This document shows, piece by piece, positions 44,467 to 53,166 of a stretch of DNA of 64,000 bases. Within the stretch, counting starts at the first letter, position 1; the number at the start of each line of letters is the position of its first letter. The position numbers were made by a program, and so were the translations under genes. This DNA is from Sphaerisporangium fuscum (lineage in GTDB: Bacteria; Actinomycetota; Actinomycetes; Streptosporangiales; Streptosporangiaceae): positions 1 through 64,000 of the forward strand of contig NZ_JAHDTF010000038.1 of the NCBI RefSeq assembly GCF_018531465.1. Direction: 5' to 3'. The notes under the pieces are model-generated. The model was not told where the DNA came from, did not search any database, and saw nothing but the letters and a program-made list of their open reading frames with translations.

Positions 44467-45444
44467 ATGAGCGGCAAGAAGACGACCGGCGAGAAGCACC
44501 TGATGCTGTTCTCGGGGCGGGCCTACCCCGAGCTGGCGGAAGAGGTGGCGCAGAACCTCGGTGTCGACGTCACCCCGACCACGCTGCGCGACTTCGCCAA
44601 CGGCGAGATCTACGCCCGTTACCTCGAGTCGGTGCGCGGCAGCGACGCCTTCGTGATCCAGAGCCACACCGGGCCGATCAACAAGTGGATCATGGAGCAC
44701 CTGATCATGGTGGACGCCCTGAAGCGGGCGTCGGCCAAGCGCATCACCGTGGTCGTCCCCTTCTTCGGCTACTCCCGCCAGGACAAGAAGGGCCGCGGGC
44801 GCGAGCCGATCACGGCCCGGCTCATGACCGACCTGTTCAAGACCGCGGGCGCCGACCGGCTCATGTCGGTCGACCTGCACACCCCGCAGATCCAGGGATT
44901 CTTCGACGGGCCGGTCGACCACCTGTTCGCGATGCCCGTGCTCCACCGCTACCTCAGCGGCAAGCTCGACCCGGCCACCACCACGATCGTCTCGCCCGAC
45001 ACCGGCCGCGTGCGCCTGGCCGAGCGCTGGGCCGACTCGCTCGGCACGCCGGTGGCGTTCATCCACAAGCGCCGCGACCTCGACGTGGCCAACGAGGTGA
45101 AGGTGCACGAGGTCGTCGGCCAGGTGCAGGGACGCACCTGTGTCCTGATCGACGACATGATCGACACCGGCGGCTCCATCTGCAAGGCGGCCGACGCACT
45201 GTACGAGCAGGGCGCCACCAACGTCATCGTGGCCGCCACCCACGCCATCTTCTCCGACCCCGCGGTGGACCGCCTGAAGAACTCCCGCATCTCCGAGGTG
45301 GTCGTCACCAACACCCTCCCCATCGCCGAGGAGAAGAGGTTCGACAAGCTGACCGTACTGTCGATCGCACCCCTGATCGCCAGAGCCATCAGCGAGGTCT
45401 TCAGCGACGGCTCGGTGACCAGCCTCTTCGAGGGCGACAGCTGA
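44467..45444 (+). CDS. prs: Ribose-phosphate pyrophosphokinase
   Basis: Prs makes PRPP from ribose-5-phosphate and ATP for nucleotide, His and Trp synthesis. The 325-residue class I enzyme has the flexible-loop ATP region FFGYSRQDKK, the VDLHTPQIQGFF metal-loop histidine, and the PRPP-binding loop VLIDDMIDTGGS. ATG 44467 has AAGGAGG directly upstream, the strongest ribosome site seen nearby. The frame extends to 44272 only through the glmU end. It lies 79 bases past glmU and is followed by a strong hairpin terminator. Confidence 0.97.
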   Translation: MSGKKTTGEKHLMLFSGRAYPELAEEVAQNLGVDVTPTTLRDFANGEIYARYLESVRGSDAFVIQSHTGPINKWIMEHLIMVDALKRASAKRITVVVPFFGYSRQDKKGRGREPITARLMTDLFKTAGADRLMSVDLHTPQIQGFFDGPVDHLFAMPVLHRYLSGKLDPATTTIVSPDTGRVRLAERWADSLGTPVAFIHKRRDLDVANEVKVHEVVGQVQGRTCVLIDDMIDTGGSICKAADALYEQGATNVIVAATHAIFSDPAVDRLKNSRISEVVVTNTLPIAEEKRFDKLTVLSIAPLIARAISEVFSDGSVTSLFEGDS

Positions 45445-45465
45445 CCATCGCTCCTTGAGACCCCA

Positions 45466-45497
45466 CGGCCCCTGCCCGGCATGACCGGCAGGGGCCG
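45466..45497 (+). terminator. Intrinsic terminator after prs
   Basis: CGGCCCCTGCC (45466-45476) and GGCAGGGGCCG (45487-45497) form a perfect 11-bp stem with a 10-base loop, 21 bases after the prs stop and followed by TCTCGT. It separates glmU-prs from rplY-pth. Confidence 0.85.
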
Positions 45498-45604
45498 TCT
45501 CGTGCGTCCGGTAGTCTTTGAGGGTTGTCCGCGCTCGTAACGCCTTCCGCTAGGGCGGGTGAGGGTGAGCGCCTTCCCAACATCGACACTCCCTAGGAGA
45601 CACC

Positions 45605-46207
45605 GTGTCCGAGGTACGCATCGCCGCCGAGCCGCGCTCCGAGTTCGGCAAGGGCGCCGCGCGCAAGATCCGCCGCGCCGACAAGGTTCCCGCCGTCCTG
45701 TACGGACACGGCATCGAGCCCAAGCACCTCACCCTGCCGGGCCACGACCTCATGATCGCCCTGCGCACCCCCAACGTGCTGATCCGCCTCGAGGGCGAGG
45801 GCGTGAACGAGATCGCGCTGCCCAAGGGCGTCCAGCGTGACCCGCTCAAGGGCTTCCTCGAGCACGTCGACCTCCTGCTCGTCAAGCGCGGCGAGAAGGT
45901 CACCGTCGAGATCCCGGTCACCACCGCCGGTGAAATCGCTCCCGGCGGCCTGCTCGACCAGCAGCTCGTCGCCGTCAGCATCGAGGCCGAGGCCACCCAC
46001 ATCCCGACCGGCGTCGAGGTCGACATCGAGGGCCTGGAGGTCGGCTCCGTGGTCACCGCCGCCGACCTGAAGCTGCCCGAGGGCAGCTCGCTCATGGCCG
46101 ACCCCGAGACGGTCGTGCTCCACGTCATCGCCCCGTCCGCCCCCGCCGAAGAGGCCGAGGAGGGCGCCGAGGCCGGCGAGGGCGCGTCCGCCGAGGCCGC
46201 GGAGTAA
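45605..46207 (+). CDS. rplY (ctc): 50S ribosomal protein L25, general-stress (Ctc) form
   Basis: The protein has 200 residues: an N-terminal 5S-rRNA-binding L25 beta-barrel (about 1-95), a Ctc/TL5 C-terminal beta domain (about 100-185) and an acidic Glu/Ala-rich tail (EEAEEGAEAGEGASAEAAE). The long form is normal for actinobacteria. The start is a GTG with GGAGA just upstream (CTAGGAGACACC). Together with pth it forms the conserved glmU-prs-rplY-pth order. The 107-base leader may hold its own promoter (a TAGTCT -10-like box near 45511). Confidence 0.95.
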   Translation: MSEVRIAAEPRSEFGKGAARKIRRADKVPAVLYGHGIEPKHLTLPGHDLMIALRTPNVLIRLEGEGVNEIALPKGVQRDPLKGFLEHVDLLLVKRGEKVTVEIPVTTAGEIAPGGLLDQQLVAVSIEAEATHIPTGVEVDIEGLEVGSVVTAADLKLPEGSSLMADPETVVLHVIAPSAPAEEAEEGAEAGEGASAEAAE

Positions 46208-46339
46208 CGTCTTCACGTATCGTCGGCAGGGCAGCCAGGAGGCCGTTCACACGGCCACCGGGCTGCCCTGTTCGATGCGACGGCCGTCACCCGGCCGCGA
46301 GCCGACACCATGGCCGAGTTGGAACGAAAGAGGTCTGTC

Positions 46340-46936
46340 GTGGACCGCTGGTTGATCGTCGGGCTGGGCAACCCCGGCCCTGAGTACGCCGGTAACCGGC
46401 ACAACGCCGGTTTCATGGTGCTCGACGAGCTGGCCGGGCGCGTCGGAGGCCGGTTCAAGACCCACAAGTCCCACGCCGAGGTGGTCGAGGGGCGGCTCGT
46501 CGGCGCCCCTGTCGTGCTCGCCAAGCCCCGCTCGTACATGAACCTGTCGGGTGGGCCGGTCAAGGCCCTGGCCGACTTCTACAAGGTGGCCCCGGCGAAC
46601 ATCATCGTCGTGCACGACGAGCTCGACATCCCGTACGGCGCGCTACGCGTCAAGCTCGGCGGCGGCGACAACGGGCACAACGGCCTGCGATCGATCACCA
46701 AGTCGCTGGCCACGAAAGACTACCTGCGGGTGCGCTTCGGCGTCGGGCGTCCGCCCGGCCGCATGGACGCCGCCGACTACGTGCTGCGCGACTTCGCCAC
46801 GGCCGAGCGCAAGGACCTCCCGTTCCTCGTCGACCGCGCCGCCGACGTCGCCGAGTCCCTCATCACCTCAGGCCTGGAAGCCACCCAGAACACCTTCCAC
46901 CCCGCCGACCTGAAACCCGCCAAGCCCCCCCGCTGA
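46340..46936 (+). CDS. pth: Peptidyl-tRNA hydrolase
   Basis: Pth cleaves peptidyl-tRNA released prematurely from ribosomes. The 198-residue protein has IVGLGNPGPEYAGNRHNAGF with the catalytic H21, SYMNLSGGPV, and VHDELDIPYG with the catalytic aspartate. The C-terminal helix region is also present. GTG 46340 has AGAGG seven bases upstream and starts two residues before the conserved strand. ATG 46310 would add ten residues (MAELERKRSV) and lacks a ribosome site. Confidence 0.96.
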   Translation: MDRWLIVGLGNPGPEYAGNRHNAGFMVLDELAGRVGGRFKTHKSHAEVVEGRLVGAPVVLAKPRSYMNLSGGPVKALADFYKVAPANIIVVHDELDIPYGALRVKLGGGDNGHNGLRSITKSLATKDYLRVRFGVGRPPGRMDAADYVLRDFATAERKDLPFLVDRAADVAESLITSGLEATQNTFHPADLKPAKPPR

Positions 46937-47062
46937 CACACCCGGCGCCCTGGTACGGCGGGGACGCGGAGGGCTTCGACTTTCGGGGTTCTCCCAAGAA
47001 TCGCCCATGGTGGCGCTAGCATCCTTCACGCGGCGTGTCCGGTCGGCTACGTGGAGGGATGA

Positions 47063-48535
47063 GTGGGGTCTGGTGAGGAGCCGGTGGTCACCGTTCGGGG
47101 GGCGGCGGGGCGCAGGGCGGTCACCGAGTCCCGGGGCCACCCCTGCCTCCCCCGGTGGGCGAGGCGCTACCGGGTACGGGCCGCGGCGCTCGACCTGGCG
47201 TGCGGCCTGGTCGCCGGCGCCGCCGCCGTGTTCGTCCGCTTCGGCCAGGTGCGGCCGTACGTCGCGCCGTACATCGTCCTGAGTCTCGTCCTGCCCCTGC
47301 TGTGGACCGGCCTCCTCGCCCTCAACCGGGCGTACGAGCCGCGCCTGATCGGGGTCGGTTCGGAGGAGTTCCGCCGCATCTCGCAGTGCGGCTTCCTGCT
47401 CACCGCCGGCGTGGCGACCGCCGCGTACGTCACCAAGACCGACCTCGCCCGCGGGTACGTCGTGCTGGTCCTGCCGATGGTGACGGTCCTCACCCTCTGC
47501 TGCCGGTACGGGCTGCGCCGCAGGCTCCACGCGCTGCGCGCCAGGGGCCTGTGCATGCGCGAGGTCGTGGCCGTGGGCCACCGGGCGTCCATCGCCGATC
47601 TGGTCCGCCGCTTCCGGCGCGAGCCGTACCACGGCATGCACATCGTGGGGGTGTGCCTGCCGCGCGACGACGCCCGGGGAGAGGTCGAGGGGGTCCCCGT
47701 GCTGGGTGACTTCTCCGATGTCCCCCTCGTGGTCTGCCAGGCCGGAGCCGACACCGTGGCCGTGCTGGCCTGCCCCGAGCTCGACGGCACGGCGCTGCGC
47801 CGCCTGGCCTGGCGGCTGGAGAAGACCCGCACCGACCTCGTCGTCGCTCCCGCGCTCATGGAGGTGGCCGGGCCGCGCACCACCATCAGGCCGGTGGCCG
47901 GGCTGCCGTTGCTGCACGTGGAGCATCCCGAGCTGTCCGGCGTGCGCCAGCTGCTGAAGAACGTCTTCGACCGGACGGTCGCCGCCCTCGCCCTCGCCCT
48001 GCTCGCGCCTCTCCTCCTCGCCCTGGTGCTCGCCGTACGCTTCACGAGCCCCGGCCCCGCGCTGTTCCGGCAGACGAGGGTGGGCAAGGACGGCGTCGAG
48101 TTCACGATCCTGAAATTACGCACCATGACGCTGGACGCCGAGCAGCACAAGATCCACTTGGTGAGCGACTCCGACGGCGTGCTGTTCAAGATCAGGCGTG
48201 ACCCCCGCGTCACCCCTCTCGGCGGCTGGCTGCGCCGCCGGTCCCTCGACGAGCTGCCCCAGCTCGTCAACGTGCTGTGCGGCGAGATGTCACTGGTCGG
48301 CCCCCGCCCGCCGCTGCCGGAGGAGGTCGCGGGGTACGGTGACGACGTACGGCGGCGGCTGGTCGTCCGTCCCGGCATGACCGGGCTCTGGCAGGTGAAC
48401 GGCCGCTCGGACCTGTCCTGGGAGGAATCAGTGCGGCTCGACCTGCGTTATGTCGAGAACTGGTCTCTCACGCTCGATCTTCAGATCCTGTGGAAGACAT
48501 GGTCCGCCGTGGCACGCGGCTCGGGTGCTTATTAA
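47063..48535 (+). CDS. Polyprenyl-phosphate sugar-1-phosphate transferase (WbaP/CpsE-like)
   Basis: The protein has 490 residues. Four hydrophobic segments lie near the N-terminus, followed by a Rossmann-like region (about 160-270). A further membrane segment comes next (LALALLAPLLLALVLAV, about 308-325). The conserved C-terminal bacterial sugar transferase domain has SPGPALFRQTRVGKDG, LKLRTM, DELPQLVNVL with the catalytic Asp-Glu, and GEMSLVGPRP. It starts exopolysaccharide or glycan synthesis on undecaprenyl phosphate. The GTG start is the first with a purine-rich leader. It stands immediately before cysQ-cysD-cysN. Confidence 0.92.
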   Translation: MGSGEEPVVTVRGAAGRRAVTESRGHPCLPRWARRYRVRAAALDLACGLVAGAAAVFVRFGQVRPYVAPYIVLSLVLPLLWTGLLALNRAYEPRLIGVGSEEFRRISQCGFLLTAGVATAAYVTKTDLARGYVVLVLPMVTVLTLCCRYGLRRRLHALRARGLCMREVVAVGHRASIADLVRRFRREPYHGMHIVGVCLPRDDARGEVEGVPVLGDFSDVPLVVCQAGADTVAVLACPELDGTALRRLAWRLEKTRTDLVVAPALMEVAGPRTTIRPVAGLPLLHVEHPELSGVRQLLKNVFDRTVAALALALLAPLLLALVLAVRFTSPGPALFRQTRVGKDGVEFTILKLRTMTLDAEQHKIHLVSDSDGVLFKIRRDPRVTPLGGWLRRRSLDELPQLVNVLCGEMSLVGPRPPLPEEVAGYGDDVRRRLVVRPGMTGLWQVNGRSDLSWEESVRLDLRYVENWSLTLDLQILWKTWSAVARGSGAY

Positions 48536-48582
48536 CCTGAGGCGAGACGAACTCGGGTGCGGCATCGGGAGAAAAGGGCATC

Positions 48583-49368
48583 GTGACGATACGGGACGAC
48601 CACGCGCTCGCGAGAGACCTCGCTTCCGAGGCCGGTGAGGCGCTCCTGGCGCTGCGCGCCGGCGAAGGATTCGATGACCCGGCGGCGCTGCGTGACACGG
48701 GCGACCGGCAGTCCCACCTCCTGCTGATGGAGGCGCTGTCGCGGCTGAGGCCGGACGATCTGGTGCTCTCCGAGGAGGCCACCCGCGAGGAGCGGTTCGA
48801 CCCCCGCCGCCAGTCCGCCGAGCGTGTGTGGATCGTCGACCCGCTCGACGGCACCCGCGAGTTCGGCGAGGACGGCCGGGCCGACTGGGCGGTCCACGTG
48901 GCGCTGTGGCAGCGCACGCCCGGCGCCGACGCCGGCGGCGCTCTGGCCGCCGGGGCCGTCGCCCTGCCCGCCCAGGGCGTGACCCTCAGCACGGTCGCTC
49001 CGCCCGAGCTGCCCCCCACGCCCGCCGGGCGCGTCCGCATCGCCGTCAGCCGCACCAGGCCGCCCGAGTTCGTGCGAAAGCTCGCCGACCTCCTCGACGC
49101 CGAGCTCGTCCCGATCGGCTCGGCCGGCGCGAAGATCTCTGCCGTGCTCACCGGACAGGTGGACGCGTACGTCCACGCCGGAGGCCAGTACGAATGGGAC
49201 TCCGCCGCCCCCGTGGCGGTGGCGCTGGCCGCCGGAGCCCACGCGAGCAGGATCGACGGCTCCCCCCTGACCTACAACCAGGACAACCCCTCACTGCCGG
49301 ATATCCTGGTCTCCCTACCGGATCTGGCGCCAACGTTGCTCGCCGGCATCCGCGACGTGCACCGTTAG
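48583..49368 (+). CDS. cysQ: 3'(2'),5'-bisphosphate nucleotidase (CysQ)
   Basis: CysQ hydrolyses PAP (and PAPS) to AMP (and APS), recycling the by-product of sulfate assimilation or sulfation. The 261-residue Mg-dependent phosphatase of the inositol monophosphatase fold has SEEAT (about 65-69), the metal-binding motif VDPLDGTREF (about 85-94) and a C-terminal YEWDSAAP that completes the site. GTG start. It is followed 40 bases later by cysD, so the three cys genes probably form one operon. Confidence 0.93.
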   Translation: MTIRDDHALARDLASEAGEALLALRAGEGFDDPAALRDTGDRQSHLLLMEALSRLRPDDLVLSEEATREERFDPRRQSAERVWIVDPLDGTREFGEDGRADWAVHVALWQRTPGADAGGALAAGAVALPAQGVTLSTVAPPELPPTPAGRVRIAVSRTRPPEFVRKLADLLDAELVPIGSAGAKISAVLTGQVDAYVHAGGQYEWDSAAPVAVALAAGAHASRIDGSPLTYNQDNPSLPDILVSLPDLAPTLLAGIRDVHR

Positions 49369-49408
49369 GGCGACCGAACCCCCTGGCGAATACCCGGAGG
49401 AAGAGTAG

Positions 49409-50323
49409 ATGCTGCAGAGCGACTACACGACGTCCCAACTCGACGTCCTCGAAGCCGAGGCGATCCACATCATGCGTGAGGTCGCCGCCGAGTTCGAGCG
49501 CCCCTGTCTCCTCTTCTCCGGTGGCAAAGACTCCATCGTCATGCTCCGGATCGCCGAGAAGGCCTTCTGGCCGGCGCCGATCCCCTTCCCGCTGATGCAC
49601 GTCGACACCGGGCACAACTTCCCCGAGGTCATCGAGTTCCGCGACCGCCGCGCCGGCGAGCTGCACGTCCGGCTCGTCGTGGCCTCCGTCCAGGACTCGA
49701 TCGACGCCGGCCGGGTGGCGGAGGAGACCGGCAGGCGCGCGAGCCGCAACCGCCTGCAGACCACCACGCTGCTCGACGCCATCGAGGAGCACGAGTTCGA
49801 CGCGGTCTTCGGCGGCGCCCGCCGCGACGAGGAGAAGGCCCGCGCCAAGGAGCGGGTCTTCTCGTTCCGCGACGAGTTCGGCCAGTGGGACCCGAAGAAC
49901 CAGCGTCCCGAGCTGTGGAACCTCTACAACGCGCGCATCCGCAAGGGTGAGCACATCCGCGTCTTCCCCCTGTCCAACTGGACAGAGCTCGACATCTGGG
50001 ACTACATCCGGCGCGAGGGCATCGAGATCCCGGCGATCTACTTCGCTCACACGCGGAAGGTCTTCGAGCGCGACGGCATGCTGCTCGCCGACTCCGACGT
50101 GGTCAACCGCGGCGACGACGAGCCGACCTTCGAGGCCGTCGTCCGCTACCGCACGGTCGGCGACATGACCTGCACCGGCGCCGTACAGTCCACGGCCGTC
50201 ACCGTCGAAGAGATCATCTCTGAGATCGCGGCCACCCGTATCACCGAGCGCGGCGCCACCCGTGCCGACGACCGCGCCTCCGAGGCCGCCATGGAAGACC
50301 GCAAGAAGGAGGGCTACTTCTGA
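49409..50323 (+). CDS. cysD: Sulfate adenylyltransferase small subunit (CysD)
   Basis: CysD with CysN forms ATP sulfurylase, converting sulfate and ATP to APS. The 304-residue ATP-pyrophosphatase fold protein has the PP-loop LLFSGGKDSIVML (about 32-44), HVDTGHNFPEV, and the C-terminal FSLR-like segment DDRASEAAMEDRKKEGYF shared by CysD proteins. ATG with GGAGG upstream. The 100-base gap before cysN is translated only in shadow frames. Confidence 0.97.
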   Translation: MLQSDYTTSQLDVLEAEAIHIMREVAAEFERPCLLFSGGKDSIVMLRIAEKAFWPAPIPFPLMHVDTGHNFPEVIEFRDRRAGELHVRLVVASVQDSIDAGRVAEETGRRASRNRLQTTTLLDAIEEHEFDAVFGGARRDEEKARAKERVFSFRDEFGQWDPKNQRPELWNLYNARIRKGEHIRVFPLSNWTELDIWDYIRREGIEIPAIYFAHTRKVFERDGMLLADSDVVNRGDDEPTFEAVVRYRTVGDMTCTGAVQSTAVTVEEIISEIAATRITERGATRADDRASEAAMEDRKKEGYF

Positions 50324-50423
50324 TGGCGTCCCTCCCCAGCCGGGGCCGCGTGCCTTCGGCGAGCCTCGTGAGCCGTGTCTTCCCCCGCCGCGCCGGCGGT
50401 ACGACCCCTGGAGAGCAGTTCTG

Positions 50424-51686
50424 ATGGACATCCTGCGTTTCGCCACGGCGGGCTCGGTCGACGACGGCAAGTCGACCCTCATCGGACGCCTGCTCTTCGA
50501 CTCCAAGGCGATCTTCGAGGACCAGCTCGAGGCCGTCGAGCGCACCAGCCGTGACCGCGGCACCGAGTACACCGACCTGTCGCTGCTCACCGACGGACTG
50601 CGGGCCGAGCGCGAGCAGGGCATCACGATCGACGTGGCCTACCGCTACTTCGCCACGCCGAAGCGGAAGTTCATCATCGCCGACACCCCCGGCCACATCC
50701 AGTACACCCGGAACATGGTTACCGGCGCCTCCACCGCCGACCTGGCGATCGTCCTGATCGACGCGCGCAAGGGCGTGCTCGAGCAGTCGCGGCGCCACGC
50801 GTTCCTCACCACGCTGCTCCGGGTGCCCCACCTGGTGCTCGCGGTCAACAAGATGGACCTGGTCGACTACTCCAAGGACCGCTTCGAGGAGATCCGCGAG
50901 GAGTTCACCGCCTTCGCGGCCAAGCTGAACGTCGCCGACCTCACGTTCATCCCGATCTCGGCCCTCCACGGCGACAACGTCGTCTCCCGGTCGGAGAACA
51001 TGCCGTGGTACCAGGGCACCTCGCTGCTGCACCACCTGGAGAACGTCCACATCGCCTCCGACCGCAACCTGGTCGACGTGCGCTTCCCGGTGCAGTACGT
51101 CATCCGTCCCCAGCGCGCCACCGACCCCGCCTTCCACGACTACCGCGGGTACGCCGGGCAGGTCGCGGGCGGCGTGATCAAGCCGGGCGACGAGGTGATG
51201 CACCTGCCGTCCGGCCTCAGCACCCGGGTGGCCGCGATCGACACCTTCGACGGACCCGTCGAGGAGGCGTTCGCGCCGATGTCCGTCACCCTCCGCCTGG
51301 AGGACGACATCGACATCTCACGCGGCGACATGATCTGCCGTCCCAACAACAGGCCGCAGGTCGCCCAGGACCTTCAGGCCATGGTGTGCTGGATGACCGA
51401 CGGCCTCAAGCTCGCCCCGCGCTCCAAGCTGGTCATCAAGCACACCACTCGCACGGCCCGCGCGCTGGTCCGCGACCTGCACTACCGGCTCGACGTGAAC
51501 ACCCTGCACCGCGACGAGTCGGCGACCTCGCTCGGCCTGAACGAGATCGGCCGGGTGTCGCTGCGGGTCACCCAGCCGCTGTTCGTCGACGACTACGCCA
51601 GGAACCGCCTGACCGGCGGTTTCATCCTGATCGACGAGTCCACCAACGGCACGGTGGGCGCGGGTATGATCGTCGAAGCACGCTGA
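50424..51686 (+). CDS. cysN: Sulfate adenylyltransferase large subunit, GTPase (CysN)
   Basis: CysN is the EF-Tu-like GTPase that drives APS synthesis with CysD. The 420-residue protein has the P-loop GSVDDGKSTL (10-19), the DTPGH switch (about 90), NKMDL, and two beta-barrel domains. It ends after the barrels, so there is no fused APS kinase (CysC) domain. No cysC or cysH gene lies in the window. ATG 50424 has GGAG about ten bases upstream. Confidence 0.96.
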   Translation: MDILRFATAGSVDDGKSTLIGRLLFDSKAIFEDQLEAVERTSRDRGTEYTDLSLLTDGLRAEREQGITIDVAYRYFATPKRKFIIADTPGHIQYTRNMVTGASTADLAIVLIDARKGVLEQSRRHAFLTTLLRVPHLVLAVNKMDLVDYSKDRFEEIREEFTAFAAKLNVADLTFIPISALHGDNVVSRSENMPWYQGTSLLHHLENVHIASDRNLVDVRFPVQYVIRPQRATDPAFHDYRGYAGQVAGGVIKPGDEVMHLPSGLSTRVAAIDTFDGPVEEAFAPMSVTLRLEDDIDISRGDMICRPNNRPQVAQDLQAMVCWMTDGLKLAPRSKLVIKHTTRTARALVRDLHYRLDVNTLHRDESATSLGLNEIGRVSLRVTQPLFVDDYARNRLTGGFILIDESTNGTVGAGMIVEAR

Positions 51687-51687
51687 G

Positions 51688-51707
51688 ACCAGCGGCCTAT
51701 CGCTGGT
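51688..51707. terminator. Hairpin shared by the converging cysN and hydrolase genes
   Basis: ACCAGCG (51688-51694) and CGCTGGT (51701-51707) form a perfect 7-bp stem with loop GCCTAT. It starts just after the cysN stop and covers the stop of the oppositely transcribed hydrolase, so it could end both transcripts. Confidence 0.5.
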
Positions 51708-52518
51708 GACCGCTCGGGTGGCGCCGCGCCAGGTCCTCGTTGAGGAAGTCGAGGACCGCCGGGGTCGCGACCTCGCGGAACTCCTCGAAGTAGGCGTGGC
51801 GGGCCCCCGGGATGAGGTGCGGTCGGGCGCCGGGGATCCGGCCGGCCAGCAGCGGCGCGTTGGTGGCGGGGTTGAAGACGTCGTCGGCGCCGTGGATCAC
51901 GAGGGTGGGCGCGGCGATGCGGGGCAGCGCGTCCCAGGCGTCGTGGCCCGCGCTGGCGGCGAAGTGACGGCGGCGGGCGTGGGCGGGCATGCCGGGATCG
52001 CCGGTCGTGTGGTACGGGCCGGGGTGGGCCGCGAGCCACTCCGGCGTGTACATCAACTCCAGCAGCGCCCGCTCGGCGGCGGCCCGGTCCGGCTGGGCCA
52101 GCGCGCGGCGCACATCCCGGCTCCGCTCCACCCCGTGGGCGCCTCCAGGTGAGGTACACCCCAGCACCAGCGCCGCCACCCGTTCCGGGTGATCGGCGGC
52201 CAGCCACTGCGCGACCCGCCCGCCCATGGACGTGCCGTAGACGTGCGCTCGCTCCACCCCGAGCGCGTCGAGCACGGCCAATACGTCCAGCGCGAAGCCG
52301 CGTGTCGTGTAGGGCTCGTCGGGCGTGTCGCTGTCCCCGGTCCCCCGGTAGTCGAAGGTGATCGTCCGATAAAGGGCCGCGAAGTCCGCCCGCACGCTGT
52401 CCCACCAGTGATGGTTGTTGGCCTGGCCGGAGAGCAGCACGAGCGGGAATCCCTCCCCGCTCACCTGGTAGGCCAGCTTCACCCCGTCTTTCGCCATCGC
52501 AAAAGGCACGTCACGCAT
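51697..52518 (-). CDS. Alpha/beta hydrolase
   Basis: The protein has 273 residues. The motifs are FPLVLLSGQANNHHWWD (oxyanion loop), FDYRGTGDSD, the nucleophile in GTSMGG, the acid in IHGADDVFNP and the base in GARHAYFEE, a complete triad. It resembles 3-oxoadipate enol-lactonase-like and related small-molecule hydrolases. No signal peptide is present. ATG 52518 follows GGGAGAG; ATG 52497 is an alternative. The frame stays open upstream through a palindrome that is clearly not coding. Confidence 0.88.
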   Translation of the reverse strand: MRDVPFAMAKDGVKLAYQVSGEGFPLVLLSGQANNHHWWDSVRADFAALYRTITFDYRGTGDSDTPDEPYTTRGFALDVLAVLDALGVERAHVYGTSMGGRVAQWLAADHPERVAALVLGCTSPGGAHGVERSRDVRRALAQPDRAAAERALLELMYTPEWLAAHPGPYHTTGDPGMPAHARRRHFAASAGHDAWDALPRIAAPTLVIHGADDVFNPATNAPLLAGRIPGARPHLIPGARHAYFEEFREVATPAVLDFLNEDLARRHPSGHQR

Positions 52519-52566
52519 TCTCTCCCGACAACCGGCACCGTAGCCACCCAGGGAGAATCTCCCGGG

Positions 52567-52606
52567 CCTGATCGCTCCTCGACGGCGCCGTCGAGGAGCG
52601 ATCAGG
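52567..52606. repeat. Perfect 40-bp palindrome
   Basis: The left arm CCTGATCGCTCCTCGACGGC (52567-52586) is followed directly by its exact reverse complement (52587-52606) with no loop. It lies 48 bases upstream of the hydrolase start and 115 bases past the end of the tetR relic. It could act as a bidirectional terminator or operator, or be the relic of a mobile element. No flanking target duplication is visible. Confidence 0.85.
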
Positions 52607-52720
52607 GCCCGCGGCGCCACGGTTGTGATGCTGCGGTTGTCGTGACCGGTCGTGGGCTGATCGAGTCGCGCCGCCGGGATGGCCCTTCCGTTTCCACTGC
52701 CGATCGTCGGCTTGGGGTTG

Positions 52721-52951
52721 TCAGATGCCGGCGTCGTGCCCGGTTCGCTTCGCGTAGCCGTAGAGGAAGGTGTGTACGCCGGCGGCGACCATTTCCCTGA
52801 GCGCCTTCTCATCGTGCAGAGCGGCTTGGTCGGTCAGGTTGTCGGCGACCCGCTGCGTGCTCTCCTGGATCACGGTCTGGAACAGCTCGGCCTTGTCGGT
52901 GAAGTGGTTGTAGATGGTGCGGTTGGAGACGCCGGCCTCGGCGGCGAGTCG
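52721..52951 (-). pseudogene. TetR regulator remnant, decapitated
   Basis: Read on the minus strand, a 76-codon frame encodes a TetR recognition helix region (RLAAEAGVSNRTIYNHF TDKAELF, written here in two pieces) and then AALHDEKALREMVAAGVHTFLYGYAKR before an early stop. The first helices of the DNA-binding domain are missing, and so is most of the ligand domain of about 120 residues. There is no start codon. The break on the 5' side coincides exactly with the start of the FMN reductase remnant. Confidence 0.75.
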
Positions 52952-53166
52952 AACACCTCCGGCTGATCCTGGCCGAGCTCAAGGTCGCCACCGTCCGCCC
53001 TCAGGTGGCGCTGTCCCTGCACCACGACTTCACCATCTCCGCCCCCACCGAGCCGGGCGACGTCACTCCCGGCCCACACCAGCACCAGACCCTCACCGCC
53101 CTGCTGGACGACGTCGTCGTCTGGTCGCAGGCGCTGCAGACGATCCGCGAAGGAGCCCCGGCATGA
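52951..53166 (+). pseudogene. NADPH-dependent FMN reductase remnant (C-terminal part)
   Basis: A frame without a start codon encodes about 71 residues: EHLRLILAELKVATVRPQV, then ALSLHHDFTIS and LTALLDDVVVWSQALQTIRE. This matches the C-terminal part of NADPH-dependent FMN reductases (last strand and helix). The N-terminal flavodoxin half with the FMN loop is absent. Its stop overlaps the ATG of the next gene as ATGA, so it was once the upstream gene of an operon with it. Confidence 0.7.
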
